Counted from the first letter of the stretch, positions 6,947-14,920 are shown. The stretch is DNA of 20,476 nucleotides from Halieaceae bacterium (GCA_009886815.1 QXYP01000031.1:1-20476), one strand, 5' to 3'. A program made the numbers and translations. The notes: generated by a model from the letters alone, not told the origin.

Positions 6947-7678
6947 TTACTGACTTGGCGCGTCTTTCATAAGGAAGTCTTTTGCTTCGTTGATTTTAGC
7001 GGCCAAGTAGTCGTTCCCCCCGCGATCGGGGTGAATTTTTTGGATAAGACTTCGGTGGGCTGCCACGATTTCATCTCGAGTGGCATCTTCGCTCAAGCCC
7101 AGTACCGCGAGCGCTTCGCTACGGCCTATGGCACTAGAAGAGGTTTGTTGATTGTTCTCGCTGTCACCTTCATGCTGCCAGCCATTGGGAAATCGCTGCT
7201 CCAAATAACTCATTAAAAGCTGCTCTGAATCGGCATCGTGTTCCTGACAATAAGTTAGCAAAGCCTGCAGTTGCTCCCGATTCATTTCATCGAGGGTCCA
7301 ATCGATAAAAGGGCCGGCTAAGACTTCGCCTTGCAGTTCACCATTGCTATGATCCAAGGTCATACGAAGCAGTTCGGTTTTCACTTCTGAGTGCTGTCCA
7401 TCCGGTGCTGATGTTTGGCGCGACCACTTCTGTAAGTACGGAAAAACGCGAACCAGTATGGGTAGTGTTTGTCGAGCTGCGACCAACAAGCCGGTCAGCG
7501 CAGCGCCAACCCAGTGCATTTTTCCCATGGCGGTGAGGACGATGGCAGCGAGCGCCGCAGCACCGAGTATGAGCTGGACATATCCACTACGACGCTTGTG
7601 CGGTGGCATGGCCTGTATTCGACGCACGAGCAAAGCCAGCGCGATGATGATGGCAAGTAACAGAATGATTCTTGGCAC
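6947..7678 (-). CDS. Membrane-anchored J-domain protein
   Basis: This 243-residue protein has two or three hydrophobic spans near the N-terminus (about 3-18, 34-51 and 55-79). A middle region follows (about 102-165; LLRMTLDHSNGELQGEVLAG, then a helical stretch ending YLEQRFPNGW). A C-terminal J domain lies at about 187-238, with the essential HPD at 216-218 in LIQKIHPDRGGNDYL. J domains stimulate the ATPase of DnaK-type Hsp70, so it probably recruits DnaK to the inner membrane. The J domain at the C-terminus after membrane helices recalls Tim14/Pam18-like proteins rather than DnaJ, and the zinc and substrate domains of DnaJ are absent. The start is GTG at 7678-7676 with a weak GGAAA site. It lies 34 bases upstream of the 116-codon gene in the same operon. 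Confidence 0.85.
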   Translation of the reverse strand: MPRIILLLAIIIALALLVRRIQAMPPHKRRSGYVQLILGAAALAAIVLTAMGKMHWVGAALTGLLVAARQTLPILVRVFPYLQKWSRQTSAPDGQHSEVKTELLRMTLDHSNGELQGEVLAGPFIDWTLDEMNREQLQALLTYCQEHDADSEQLLMSYLEQRFPNGWQHEGDSENNQQTSSSAIGRSEALAVLGLSEDATRDEIVAAHRSLIQKIHPDRGGNDYLAAKINEAKDFLMKDAPSQ

Positions 7679-7716
7679 TGTTGCGAGTTTTCCGTGTTAG
7701 TGAAGTTGCTCTAAGT

Positions 7717-8412
7717 TTACTTTGGCAACTGGGCAAGTAAGAGTTTATCACTCTCAGTACCGGATTGAGTGAGCGCCTGACGTCCGCCTGAAGCGTAGCG
7801 GGCTACAGCGCGTAGTAATAGTCCCATGGCCTGTGCATTTTGAGCGCCAAGGGCGGCATAGGCCCCGCCACTGATGCGCGCAATTTCTGAAAAAACGCGA
7901 GTCGCTGTAATGTCTGCTCCCTCTTGAAAGATAAACACCGGTTGGCCTTTCAGTCGGCACTGACCCGCCAGGTTGAACAAAGTGTCTGGATGCTCTTCCA
8001 CCGCATCGCCGATAAAAATTAGGCTACGTACAGGTGCTGTCGGGGTTCCTGCCGCGAGGTAGTGGGTGAGTAATCGCGCAATTTGCGTGGGTCCACCTTT
8101 ACAGGTCACCTTATCCATGCGAGTCCGCAGCTCTGGCCCCGAACTTAGCCACTGACTGGTATCAAATTCGTTTAAACCTCGGTAGTAGCACAGTTGTATG
8201 GCAATGCTCGAGGCCCCCGTCGTCGCATCATACAACTCGCGATGATGACGCTTTGCCGTTTGCCACGTGGCATCTCGGCTGGCGGTGGCGTCTAAGGCAA
8301 ATAGCAGACGTGATTGCCGGCTGCTGATCGTTCGAATGGCTTTGGCCTTACCGACGAAGGCAGCGACGTCAGATTTAGAGGTTTTGGAGGTGAGATCTTT
8401 GCTGATGATTTG
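7717..8412 (-). CDS. VWA-domain protein, start codon disrupted or non-standard
   Basis: The frame from 8412 to a stop at 7717-7719 encodes about 231 residues of a bacterial VWA family. It contains SRLLFALDATAS (a MIDAS-like DxTxS at about residues 41-45), YYRGLNEF, CKGGPTQIARLLTHYL, SLIFIGDAVEEHPD, and a glycine-rich end ARYASGGRQAL. Such domains bind metal and protein partners; no role is established for this one. The usual N-terminus is all in frame (SKSDVAAF onward), yet there is no ATG, GTG or TTG before it: the frame meets a TGA at 8415-8413. The first in-frame candidate is a TTG at 8235, which would delete the MIDAS. An ATG at 8416-8414 is separated from the frame by one base. This means either a real frameshift, a sequence error, or an ATC/ATT start. 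It is the first gene of the protease operon. Confidence 0.7.
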   Translation of the reverse strand, partial: QIISKDLTSKTSKSDVAAFVGKAKAIRTISSRQSRLLFALDATASRDATWQTAKRHHRELYDATTGASSIAIQLCYYRGLNEFDTSQWLSSGPELRTRMDKVTCKGGPTQIARLLTHYLAAGTPTAPVRSLIFIGDAVEEHPDTLFNLAGQCRLKGQPVFIFQEGADITATRVFSEIARISGGAYAALGAQNAQAMGLLLRAVARYASGGRQALTQSGTESDKLLLAQLPK

Positions 8413-8687
8413 TCATCTTTGTGTAAGGGTTCAGCAGTGATGAGACCTTGATCGGCAGCGTCGGTCAAGTGGCATAAAGCACGACGTACGGGCTCATGAT
8501 CATTGTCTCTAACTTGAAGTCGTCGAATTTTCAGACAAATATAGTGATTTCTTTGTGGCCGCGCAGGGTTGCAGAGGGCGAGGTAAATGCCTGGCGGGGG
8601 CAGTGTTAGCACTCAATAACCGTATTTGGCGCCATCGGCGCAGATTCGCTACACTTTGCGGTCCATTAGATGCCCCAAAGAGAACAC
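8413..8687. other. Gene-free stretch between the divergent VWA and msrA genes
   Basis: No convincing gene was found in these 275 bases. A minus-strand frame from a GTG at 8612 runs through here into the VWA gene in another frame, but its peptide resembles nothing I know. It is most likely non-coding upstream DNA, unless the VWA gene is frameshifted and longer than its relatives. The msrA promoter candidate lies inside. A promoter for the minus-strand operon should also be here, but I could not pick one out. Confidence 0.5.
8626..8655 (+). promoter_or_regulatory. msrA: Candidate sigma-70 promoter for msrA
   Basis: TTGGCG (8626-8631) and TACACT (8650-8655) are separated by 18 bases and match the -35 and -10 consensus at four of six positions each. 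Transcription would begin near 8662, leaving a leader of about 25 bases before the chosen msrA ATG at 8688. No other good pair is seen close to the gene. Confidence 0.4.
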
Positions 8688-9365
8688 ATGAGTCTTTTCG
8701 ATATACGCCGTAAACGCGCACTGCCCACCGAAGAGACTGCACTTAGTGGAAGGTCGGCCCCCATGTCGGTCACCAACAGTCACGCCGTTACAGGGCATCC
8801 TATTTGCCCGCCATTTCCTGAGCATCTTGCGAGCGCTATGTTTGGTATGGGGTGCTTTTGGGGGGTTGAAAAGAAGTTTTGGCAGGTCGAGGGTGTTTTC
8901 ACAACCGCTGTGGGGTATGCCGCTGGCGTTACCCCAAATCCAGACTATAAAGAGGTCTGTTCGGGGCAGACCGGGCATAACGAGGTGGTCTTGGTGATCT
9001 TCGATCCAGAGCAAATAGGCTACCAATCCCTGCTAACCCTATTTTGGGAGGGCCACAATCCAACGCAGGGAATGCGGCAGGGCAATGATTTGGGAACACA
9101 ATATCGAAGCGGCATTTACTGCTTCGATGAAACTCAGCGTGCAGCGGCCATAGACTCTAAAGATCGTTATCAGCCGGGATTGTCGGCGGCGGGGTTTGGC
9201 GAAATTACCACTGAGATTTGCGATGCGCCGATCTTTTATTACGCAGAAGACTACCACCAGCAGTACTTACACAAAAACCCTGCGGGTTATTGTGGTCTGG
9301 GCGGCACCGGGGTTGCTTGCCCCCTGGGTACAGGTGTAAATGAGGTGCCGCCACAGTTGGCTTAG
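8688..9365 (+). CDS. msrA: Peptide-methionine (S)-S-oxide reductase MsrA
   Basis: This enzyme reduces the S form of methionine sulfoxide in proteins and free methionine, using thioredoxin. The protein has the nucleophile Cys56 in GMGCFWGVE, then [31 protein letters not shown] and [11 protein letters not shown]. The recycling cysteines are at the C-terminus (Cys202 and Cys211 in [13 protein letters not shown]). It is close to the long E. coli-type MsrA over its whole length, including the N-terminal MSLFD extension. That match decides the start at 8688 rather than the ATG at 8670, and an AAAGAG site lies just upstream. At 225 residues it is slightly longer than E. coli MsrA (212). It diverges from the protease/chaperone operon and ends 55 bases before the rsmE stop on the other strand. 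Confidence 0.95.
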   Translation: MSLFDIRRKRALPTEETALSGRSAPMSVTNSHAVTGHPICPPFPEHLASAMFGMGCFWGVEKKFWQVEGVFTTAVGYAAGVTPNPDYKEVCSGQTGHNEVVLVIFDPEQIGYQSLLTLFWEGHNPTQGMRQGNDLGTQYRSGIYCFDETQRAAAIDSKDRYQPGLSAAGFGEITTEICDAPIFYYAEDYHQQYLHKNPAGYCGLGGTGVACPLGTGVNEVPPQLA

Positions 9366-9420
9366 CTTGGTAAAAGCGGCGACTTGCCATTAGGCGCGGC
9401 TGCCGCCCAACGCTGATCCT

Positions 9421-10131
9421 TTACGGCAGAGTCCTGCCCAGTATCGCTGGGACAGTGGTATCGACACTCAGAATTCGGGGACCTAGGGTTCTGGGCTGGG
9501 CACCGACCTCACAGGCTAAGTCTACTTCATAGGGTATGAAGCCGCCCTCGGGCCCAATCATGATTAAGTGCGGTTCGGCCAGCGTGGTCTCCATGGGCGG
9601 AAAGTCCCCCGGGTGGGCCAACAATATCGGCTTCTCCCTAGCAATGGCGGCCAGTTGGTCCTCGATAAAGGGCTTAAAACGGCGATGCAGTGTGACTATG
9701 GGTAGTCGGGTATCACCACTGCGCTCGAGGCCGACTAGTAAGGCCTGACGTATTTTTTTTGGCTCCAGCAGCGGGCTTTGCCAAAAGCTTTTTTCAACGC
9801 GGTAGCTGTGAATAATGTGAATATCTTGAACCCCGAATTCAGCGCAGCTGCGTAAGATCCTGCGCAGCATTTTGGGGCGGGGAAGGGCCAACACGAGGGT
9901 CGTGGGATGACAAGGCAAAGGTGCCTCATTGATTTCAACATGCAGGTCCACCGTTGCTGTGGTCATTGACAGTATCTGACCGGTTCCTTTGGCTCCGTTA
10001 ATCATGCCTACCCGGACCCGGTCACCCTCGACGCACTTGAGGACATCGCGCAAATGCGCATAGCGTCGGTCGGCCAAGGTAATTTTATGATCCGATGTGA
10101 GCTCACTAGCCTCGAATAAAACAATATTCAC
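9421..10131 (-). CDS. rsmE: 16S rRNA (uracil-1498-N3)-methyltransferase RsmE
   Basis: This SPOUT-class enzyme methylates U1498 of 16S rRNA using S-adenosylmethionine. The 236-residue protein has an N-terminal PUA-like domain (about 1-70; YAHLRDVLKCVEGDRVRVG) and the trefoil-knot domain with LALPRPKMLRRIL, the SAM loop GPEGGF at about 193-198 and LGPRILSVDTTVPAIL near the end. The last motif usually reads RxL-R-TET in E. coli-type enzymes, so SVDT is a mild deviation. A GTG at 10131 is chosen, with AGGGA upstream in the rimO end; a TTG one codon earlier (10134) is equally possible. It lies 10 bases after rimO and is the last gene of the minus-strand run. Confidence 0.92.
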   Translation of the reverse strand: MNIVLFEASELTSDHKITLADRRYAHLRDVLKCVEGDRVRVGMINGAKGTGQILSMTTATVDLHVEINEAPLPCHPTTLVLALPRPKMLRRILRSCAEFGVQDIHIIHSYRVEKSFWQSPLLEPKKIRQALLVGLERSGDTRLPIVTLHRRFKPFIEDQLAAIAREKPILLAHPGDFPPMETTLAEPHLIMIGPEGGFIPYEVDLACEVGAQPRTLGPRILSVDTTVPAILGRTLP

Positions 10132-10141
10132 CAACGGGTCC

Positions 10142-11464
10142 CTAGGTCATCCACAGGTCATAATCATCGGCTGCAGATACCTCGCCTTCCACGAGATCCC
10201 CGGGCTTTAAGCCGGGCGGTGCTGTTAGGTGCACGACACCGTCGATTTCCGGAGCATCGGCCATGCTTCGGCCAACGGCGCGATCACCTTCAACCGCATC
10301 GATAAGAACGGCTTGGGTGGTGCCAATTTTCTTGGCGAGCTTGGTCGCGCTAATGCTTTGTTGCCTTGCCATAAAAGCATCCCAGCGCTGCTGTTTTACC
10401 CCATCAGATACGGGGTTAGGCAGTTCATTGGCTGTCGCGCCTTTTACTGGGGAGTATTGAAAACACCCAACCCGATCAATCTGCGCCTCGTCGATAAAAT
10501 CGAGGAGTTCTTGAAATTCAGCTTCAGTTTCGCCGGGGTAGCCCACGATGAAGGTAGAGCGCAGGGTGATATCTGGGCAAATTTCTCGCCAGTGCTTGAT
10601 GCGTTCCAGCGTTTTTTCCGCAGCAGCAGGCCGTTTCATTCGCTGCAGTACCGAGGGGCTGCCATGCTGTAGCGGTATATCGAGGTAAGGCAGAATTTTT
10701 TTATCTGCCATCAGCGGAATGAGAGCGTCTACATTGGGATAGGGATACACGTAGTGTAAGCGCACCCAAATACCAAACTCTCCGAGGGTCTTGGCAAGTG
10801 TTAGCAAGTCAGACTTCAGGGGTCGCCCCTCCCAAAAGTCTGTGCGGTACCGCAGATCAACGCCGTAGGCGCTGGTATCTTGGGATATAACTAATAACTC
10901 GCGCACACCTGCGCGAACCAACGCCTCGGCTTCACGCATAATATCGCCGATAGGCCTACTAACGAGGTCGCCGCGCATGCTGGGAATGATGCAAAATTTG
11001 CAGCGGTGGTTGCAGCCTTCTGAAATCTTTAAATACGCATAGTGTCTGGGCGTGAGTTTGATGCCCTGAGCCGGAATTAAATCGTTTAGCGGGTCAGGTT
11101 TGCGGGTCATCGGTATGACCTCATGCACCGCGCCTACAACTTCCTCGTAAGCTGCCGGCCCAGAAATACCGAGAATATTGGGGTGTAGGTCCTGAATGCG
11201 TTGGGCATCATCGCCTTTGCCCATACATCCAGTGACCAAAACGCGACCGTTTTCCTGTACGGCCTCACTGATGGCTTCGAGTGATTCTGCTTTGGCGCTA
11301 TCGATAAATCCGCAGGTGTTAACGATAACAACGCCAGCATCTTCATAGTTTGGCGTGACTTCGTAGCCATCCGAGCGGAGCTGAGTGAGAATGCGCTCGG
11401 AGTCCACGAGTGCCTTTGGGCAGCCTAGTGAGATAAAGCCAACTTTTTCTGGATTCGAGGTCAT
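10142..11464 (-). CDS. rimO: Ribosomal protein uS12 methylthiotransferase RimO
   Basis: RimO adds a methylthio group to an aspartate of ribosomal protein S12. It is a radical-SAM enzyme with two iron-sulfur clusters. From ATG 11464 the protein has 440 residues (E. coli 441). The N-terminal cluster cysteines are Cys15 (GCPK), Cys51 (NTCGFIDSA) and Cys80 (VTGCMG). The radical-SAM CxxxCxxC is Cys151, Cys155 and Cys158 (CNHRCKFC), inside [20 protein letters not shown]. The C-terminal TRAM domain ends with DYDLWMT. A TTG eight codons upstream (11488) is in frame, but the ATG fits family length better. It lies 68 bases after the DUF2244 gene on the same strand and 10 bases before rsmE, pairing two ribosome-modifying genes. 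Confidence 0.96.
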   Translation of the reverse strand: MTSNPEKVGFISLGCPKALVDSERILTQLRSDGYEVTPNYEDAGVVIVNTCGFIDSAKAESLEAISEAVQENGRVLVTGCMGKGDDAQRIQDLHPNILGISGPAAYEEVVGAVHEVIPMTRKPDPLNDLIPAQGIKLTPRHYAYLKISEGCNHRCKFCIIPSMRGDLVSRPIGDIMREAEALVRAGVRELLVISQDTSAYGVDLRYRTDFWEGRPLKSDLLTLAKTLGEFGIWVRLHYVYPYPNVDALIPLMADKKILPYLDIPLQHGSPSVLQRMKRPAAAEKTLERIKHWREICPDITLRSTFIVGYPGETEAEFQELLDFIDEAQIDRVGCFQYSPVKGATANELPNPVSDGVKQQRWDAFMARQQSISATKLAKKIGTTQAVLIDAVEGDRAVGRSMADAPEIDGVVHLTAPPGLKPGDLVEGEVSAADDYDLWMT

Positions 11465-11532
11465 AGCGTTCAAGGCCGGTTGTGGCAAGGTGAGGTAACG
11501 ACGCGCAGTGTACCCGTGAAGTCCTTACGACC

Positions 11533-12060
11533 TCAAAGTTGTCTTGAGCCAGGGGCGCTGTGCGTTCCGACTTTTAGCTCACTTCTTACCAAGGAAAGCA
11601 GCAGTAAGCGATCATCGCGATTAAGGAAGCTGCCGATTTCGACAGTTTGTTCGCGGTTGTGGAGGGCGAGCTTGGGTCCGTCCCAGGGATGTTGCTCGGG
11701 AGTGACGGCTAACGATGACTCTTCGCGATCGAAGTGCCAGCTTCTACGTGGAGCATAGTGACCAATATCGATCTTTACGCTAGTGGGGCTGAGCGTAATG
11801 ACATGTCTGTACTGCAGCTTCCAGTTCACATAATAGAGCGCGGCACCTAGGGAGATCAGTTCTGCCCCTGCAAACGGCAGAATTGGCCAGGCGCCAAGAA
11901 AGGCAAAGCCTATCGCTGCGCCCATAGATGGCACGGCAACCGCCGCGAGCAACCACAGGTTATTCCGCCATGTAGAGGAGTGGTCGGGCTTAGCGACGAT
12001 GGTATGAACGTCGTTCTTTTGGGAGCTACTGACCACGGTGATCTTCCTTAGGGGCTGCAT
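11533..12060 (-). CDS. DUF2244 family membrane protein
   Basis: This 175-residue protein has two membrane spans in a helical hairpin (about residues 34-53 and 55-76), and a C-terminal cytoplasmic domain of mixed strands (about 80-170) with VITLSPTSVKIDIGHYAPRR, HFDREESSLAV and EQTVEIGSFLNRDDRLLLLS. This hairpin plus short beta domain is the DUF2244 arrangement. The family has no established biochemical role; members often sit near respiratory or cytochrome oxidase genes, which is not the case here. It lies 30 bases after rluA and 68 bases before rimO on the same strand. No strong ribosome binding site is visible before the ATG. Confidence 0.78.
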   Translation of the reverse strand: MQPLRKITVVSSSQKNDVHTIVAKPDHSSTWRNNLWLLAAVAVPSMGAAIGFAFLGAWPILPFAGAELISLGAALYYVNWKLQYRHVITLSPTSVKIDIGHYAPRRSWHFDREESSLAVTPEQHPWDGPKLALHNREQTVEIGSFLNRDDRLLLLSLVRSELKVGTHSAPGSRQL

Positions 12061-12090
12061 GGGTATTACGGAGTAACCGGTGCAAGTGGA

Positions 12091-12807
12091 CTAGCCGGGG
12101 CGCAAGGCTAGGAGCCCTTTTATGTCAAAGGGTGCTGGGGAGTAAGCCCGTAAAAGCCCCTGGGTCAGCGGGTGTTTAAACGTTAATTGATTGGCATGCA
12201 GCAGTAATCGGGGGGCTGCTGATAATGCCTCTTGATGGGCGTAAAGATCACAGCCCATGATGGGGTGACCCAAAGCCATCAGGTGTATGCGCAGTTGATG
12301 CGAGCGGCCAGTGACAGGTTTGAGTTCCAGTAAAGAGCTGTTCGATTGTCGGTCAAGCACGCGATAGTGGGTGAGAGATGGCTTGCCGGTTTTGGTGCAA
12401 ATTTTTTGACGGGGGCGGTTGTGCCAGTCACCTATGATGGGCAGGTCTATTTGTCCCTCGTCATCCTTAACCTGACCATAAACCAAAGCACGATAGGTTT
12501 TTAAGACGGCGCGGTCTTGAAATTGCTTATTTAGTGCTACGAGAGTGCTTTTATCCCTGGGAACCACCAGTAGGCCACTCGTATCGAGGTCTAGGCGGTG
12601 AGCCGCAGCAACACCCGGAAAGCGCTGCTCTAGTCGACTTAAAAGGCAGTCGCGATTAAGCGGGTGGCGCCCCGGAACAGAGAGCAAAAGATGGGGCTTA
12701 TCGACGATCAGCAGCGAATCGTCGGCATAGAGAATGCGAATATAATCTTGACTGTGAGGTACGAGATAGGGCGGTAGCTCCACATCTATTTCAGGGCTCG
12801 ATGTCAT
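12091..12807 (-). CDS. rluA: Dual-specificity pseudouridine synthase RluA (23S rRNA/tRNA)
   Basis: The protein has 238 residues with the RluA-family catalytic motif HRLDLDTSG at 70-78, where Asp73 is the nucleophile. It is preceded by LLIVDKPHLLLSVPGR and followed by LIGD-type and PRQKICTKTGKPS segments, then GRSHQLRIHLMALGHPIMG. The match to E. coli RluA (219 residues) extends along the whole chain, including the phrase on NRPRQK and the TGKP segment. That favours RluA itself over RluC or RluD, and no S4 domain is present. RluA makes pseudouridine at U746 of 23S rRNA and U32 of some tRNAs in E. coli; the same targets are presumed. The ATG lies 6 bases after the pdxJ stop with AGG upstream. 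Confidence 0.9.
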   Translation of the reverse strand: MTSSPEIDVELPPYLVPHSQDYIRILYADDSLLIVDKPHLLLSVPGRHPLNRDCLLSRLEQRFPGVAAAHRLDLDTSGLLVVPRDKSTLVALNKQFQDRAVLKTYRALVYGQVKDDEGQIDLPIIGDWHNRPRQKICTKTGKPSLTHYRVLDRQSNSSLLELKPVTGRSHQLRIHLMALGHPIMGCDLYAHQEALSAAPRLLLHANQLTFKHPLTQGLLRAYSPAPFDIKGLLALRPG

Positions 12808-12813
12808 GGCAGC

Positions 12814-13575
12814 CTAGATGTTTTTGCCAAGGGCCTGTTGATAGCGTGACATGGTTTCTGCGATACCCCAGCGCAATGCATCTACGGTAAAGGCATGGCC
12901 AATAGAGACCTCATCGAGGTGGGGCACTGCGAAGTCGGGTAAGTTACTCAGGTTCAAATCATGCCCCGCGTTGACCCCCAACCCAGCGGCAAACGCGGCT
13001 TCTGCGGTTTCCTGAAAAGCCGTCAAAGTTTTTTTAAAATCGCCGGCTTCGTGAGCTCGGGCGTAGCTTTCCGTGTACAGCTCGACGCGATCGGCACCCA
13101 AGCTAGCAACAGTGGCCATGGCGCCGGGTTCTGGATCCATGAATAGACTGACACGACAGCCCAGGTCTTTGAAGATTTTGACGAGCGGCTCGAGTCGCTG
13201 CCCATCGTTGGCAACATTAAAGCCATGGTCAGAGGTGAGTTGCTGGTCGTTGTCGGGAACCAAAGTAACTTGAGCGGGACCGACCGCTTGCACCAGTGCG
13301 ATAAAGCCGGGGTAGTCCCCAACATGGGGTTGATCGCTTAAACGCGGCTCAGTGAAGGGATTGCCCTCGATATTGAGTTCAACATTGATGGCGGATTTCA
13401 GATCAAAGCAATCTTGCGCACGAATATGTCGCTGGTCAGGACGCGGGTGCACGGTGATTCCGTTGGCGCCCGCTGAGATACACATTTCAGCATGGGCCAC
13501 GACATTTGGGATTGTCGTGACTCGGGAATTACGGATCAATGCAATTTTGTTCAGATTGATGCTCAGTGCTGTCAT
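12814..13575 (-). CDS. pdxJ: Pyridoxine 5'-phosphate synthase PdxJ, Bacteroidota/alphaproteobacterial sequence type
   Basis: PdxJ condenses 1-deoxyxylulose 5-phosphate with 3-amino-2-oxopropyl phosphate to make pyridoxine 5'-phosphate (vitamin B6 synthesis). The 253-residue TIM-barrel chain keeps ITVHPRPDQRHIR (His43, Arg45, His50), Glu70 in NIEG, QVTLVPD, DRVELYTE, GLGVNAGHDL and EVSIGHAF. It is not the E. coli type: near the start E. coli has NIDHIATLRNAR, but here it is NLNKIALIRNSR, with Asn and Lys in the Asp-His positions. The HPRPDQRHIR wording and NLSNLPDFA recall the type common in Bacteroidota and Alphaproteobacteria. An insertion of about ten residues follows NIEGNPF. The start overlaps the cyclophilin stop (ATGA). 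The usual gammaproteobacterial partners recO and acpS are not adjacent. Confidence 0.93.
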   Translation of the reverse strand: MTALSINLNKIALIRNSRVTTIPNVVAHAEMCISAGANGITVHPRPDQRHIRAQDCFDLKSAINVELNIEGNPFTEPRLSDQPHVGDYPGFIALVQAVGPAQVTLVPDNDQQLTSDHGFNVANDGQRLEPLVKIFKDLGCRVSLFMDPEPGAMATVASLGADRVELYTESYARAHEAGDFKKTLTAFQETAEAAFAAGLGVNAGHDLNLSNLPDFAVPHLDEVSIGHAFTVDALRWGIAETMSRYQQALGKNI

Positions 13576-14174
13576 TTTCCACGCACGCGCACGATTTCCT
13601 TAATCACGATGGCTTCTACCGGAACATCTTGAAAGGGACGTTGCCCCGCACCGGTAGTCATTAGACCCGTATCGGTGTCTGCCGTCGCGATAAAATCGAC
13701 CACCCCCATTCCCTTTACGACTTCGCCAAAGACGGTATAACCCTCTTTTCCCGGTGCCCAGTCGAGCTGGAGATTGCTGCGCTGGTTTATGAAAAACTGT
13801 GCTGTCGCCGAATCGGGATCACTGGTTCTAGCCATGGCGACGGTGCCGCGAATGTTGTGCAGTTTGTTGCGACTTTCGTTGACAATGGGCTCGCCAGAGA
13901 CCTTCTCCGTCATTGCCGTGGTAAAGCCACCGCCTTGCACCATGAAGTTGCTAATGACCCGATGGAAGATGGTCCCGTTGTAAAATCCACTATCAACATA
14001 GGCGAGAAAATTCTCCACGGTGACCGGAGATTTCTCTGGGTAGAGTCTGAGGGTTATGTCTCCGGCGGAAGTGACCAGTTTCACCCGTAGCGTGCTCTCA
14101 TTGTCTTGCGCACACAGCATGCTTGAACCGGCTAGAAGCCCCAGCATCACGAACATTCGGCAGAGGTGTCTCAT
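13572..14174 (-). CDS. Exported cyclophilin-type peptidyl-prolyl isomerase (PpiA-like)
   Basis: This 200-residue protein has a signal peptide at about 1-22 (LGLLAGSSMLCA before QDNES), so it should act in the periplasm. The Cys at 21 is not in a proper lipobox. The cyclophilin domain shows FYNGTIFHRVISNFMVQGGG with the catalytic Arg in FHRV, then GTVAMART and ATAQFFIN, and YTVFGEVVKGMGVVD. It catalyses proline cis/trans isomerisation, helping folding of envelope proteins. The tryptophan loop is of the bacterial type (LDWAPGKEGY). It ends in VRVRGK and overlaps the pdxJ start by four bases. The ATG lies 30 bases after the SH3 protein stop, with GGA about a dozen bases upstream. Confidence 0.92.
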   Translation of the reverse strand: MRHLCRMFVMLGLLAGSSMLCAQDNESTLRVKLVTSAGDITLRLYPEKSPVTVENFLAYVDSGFYNGTIFHRVISNFMVQGGGFTTAMTEKVSGEPIVNESRNKLHNIRGTVAMARTSDPDSATAQFFINQRSNLQLDWAPGKEGYTVFGEVVKGMGVVDFIATADTDTGLMTTGAGQRPFQDVPVEAIVIKEIVRVRGK

Positions 14175-14204
14175 AATTAGCGTTCCATTAGTTAAGTTCA
14201 GGTC

Positions 14205-14912
14205 TTATGACCAGCCATCGTTCCTGCGTCGTTTGGGAACCAGTTTGGGCGCAAAGGCCATAATTATAACGCCCAGCAGCACGGCGAGTGCACCGTCGAT
14301 GATCTGATTGCTTTTAATACGCTCTTGGAGCCGGACATTTTCTAACTTTAAGAGCTCTGCTTCCGAGCGTTTGGTTTCTAAACTTTTGGCCAGTGATTGA
14401 TTGCGTGAATCTAACTCAATAGCCGCAGCTGATATTTGTTTGATTTGCCTGAGCTCAGCCTGATTAGCGGCAAACTGTTCCTTCAGTTCTGCGAGCTCTC
14501 CATCGGCTTCATAGGCAACCGTTTGCGAGTTATCCAGCATGCTGCGTAGCTTGTTTCTGTCTGCTTCAAGTTTGGCAAACTCCTGCTTGGCATCTTCAAG
14601 CAGTAGCTGGCTTGGCCGTTCGGTTTGAATGTACTGCGCTCGCAACCACCCCCGGGTACCGCCGCGGGTTTCGACTTCAGCCCAAACGCCGTCCTCCGAG
14701 AGACTAAATTGCGTAATGGGGGTCCCAGAGGACAGCCCCTTATTGACAATGCGGTACTCACCACCGGCGCCACTGCGTACGGGCACGAGGATTTCATCGG
14801 TGATGTATCGCTTCTCTTCAGCAAAACACACAGTGGGCAGTATGACGCTTTGAAGCAACAGCAGTCCGGCTGTTGCGATAGCTGGCCAAACGAGCCTTTC
14901 ATTTGGGTGCAT
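14205..14912 (-). CDS. SH3-domain, coiled-coil membrane protein (TIGR04211/YgiM-like)
   Basis: In order, the 235 residues show a signal peptide (about 1-31, ending VCFA-EEK), a bacterial SH3 domain (about 34-97; ILVPVRSGAGGEYRIVNKGL and VWAEVETRGGTRGWLRAQYI), a long charged coiled coil (about 100-203), a single C-terminal membrane span (about 207-224) and a basic tail (PKRRRNDGWS). This is the architecture of the TIGR04211 family, with E. coli YgiM as the best-known relative. The SH3 and coiled coil would face the periplasm, anchored at the C-terminus, where SH3b domains often contact peptidoglycan. The function is not established. A strong AAGGAG (14921-14926, minus strand) lies eight bases before the ATG. 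Confidence 0.88.
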   Translation of the reverse strand: MHPNERLVWPAIATAGLLLLQSVILPTVCFAEEKRYITDEILVPVRSGAGGEYRIVNKGLSSGTPITQFSLSEDGVWAEVETRGGTRGWLRAQYIQTERPSQLLLEDAKQEFAKLEADRNKLRSMLDNSQTVAYEADGELAELKEQFAANQAELRQIKQISAAAIELDSRNQSLAKSLETKRSEAELLKLENVRLQERIKSNQIIDGALAVLLGVIIMAFAPKLVPKRRRNDGWS

Positions 14913-14920
14913 GAGTGAAT

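Noticed and set aside
8292..8612. Minus-strand 106-codon frame from a GTG at 8612 as a separate gene
   Set aside because: Its second half lies over the VWA gene in another frame, its first half resembles nothing known, and there is no ribosome binding site. Its only possible meaning would be as part of a frameshifted VWA gene.
8606..8614. TTAGCACTC, which is one half of the CIRCE heat-shock operator, between the VWA and msrA genes
   Set aside because: The second half (GAGTGCTAA after nine bases) is absent, and HrcA/CIRCE control of these genes is not expected; a chance match.
9366..9420. Terminator hairpin between msrA and rsmE
   Set aside because: Only a GCGGC-T-GCCGC element with a one-base loop is seen and no T tract, so I do not call a terminator.
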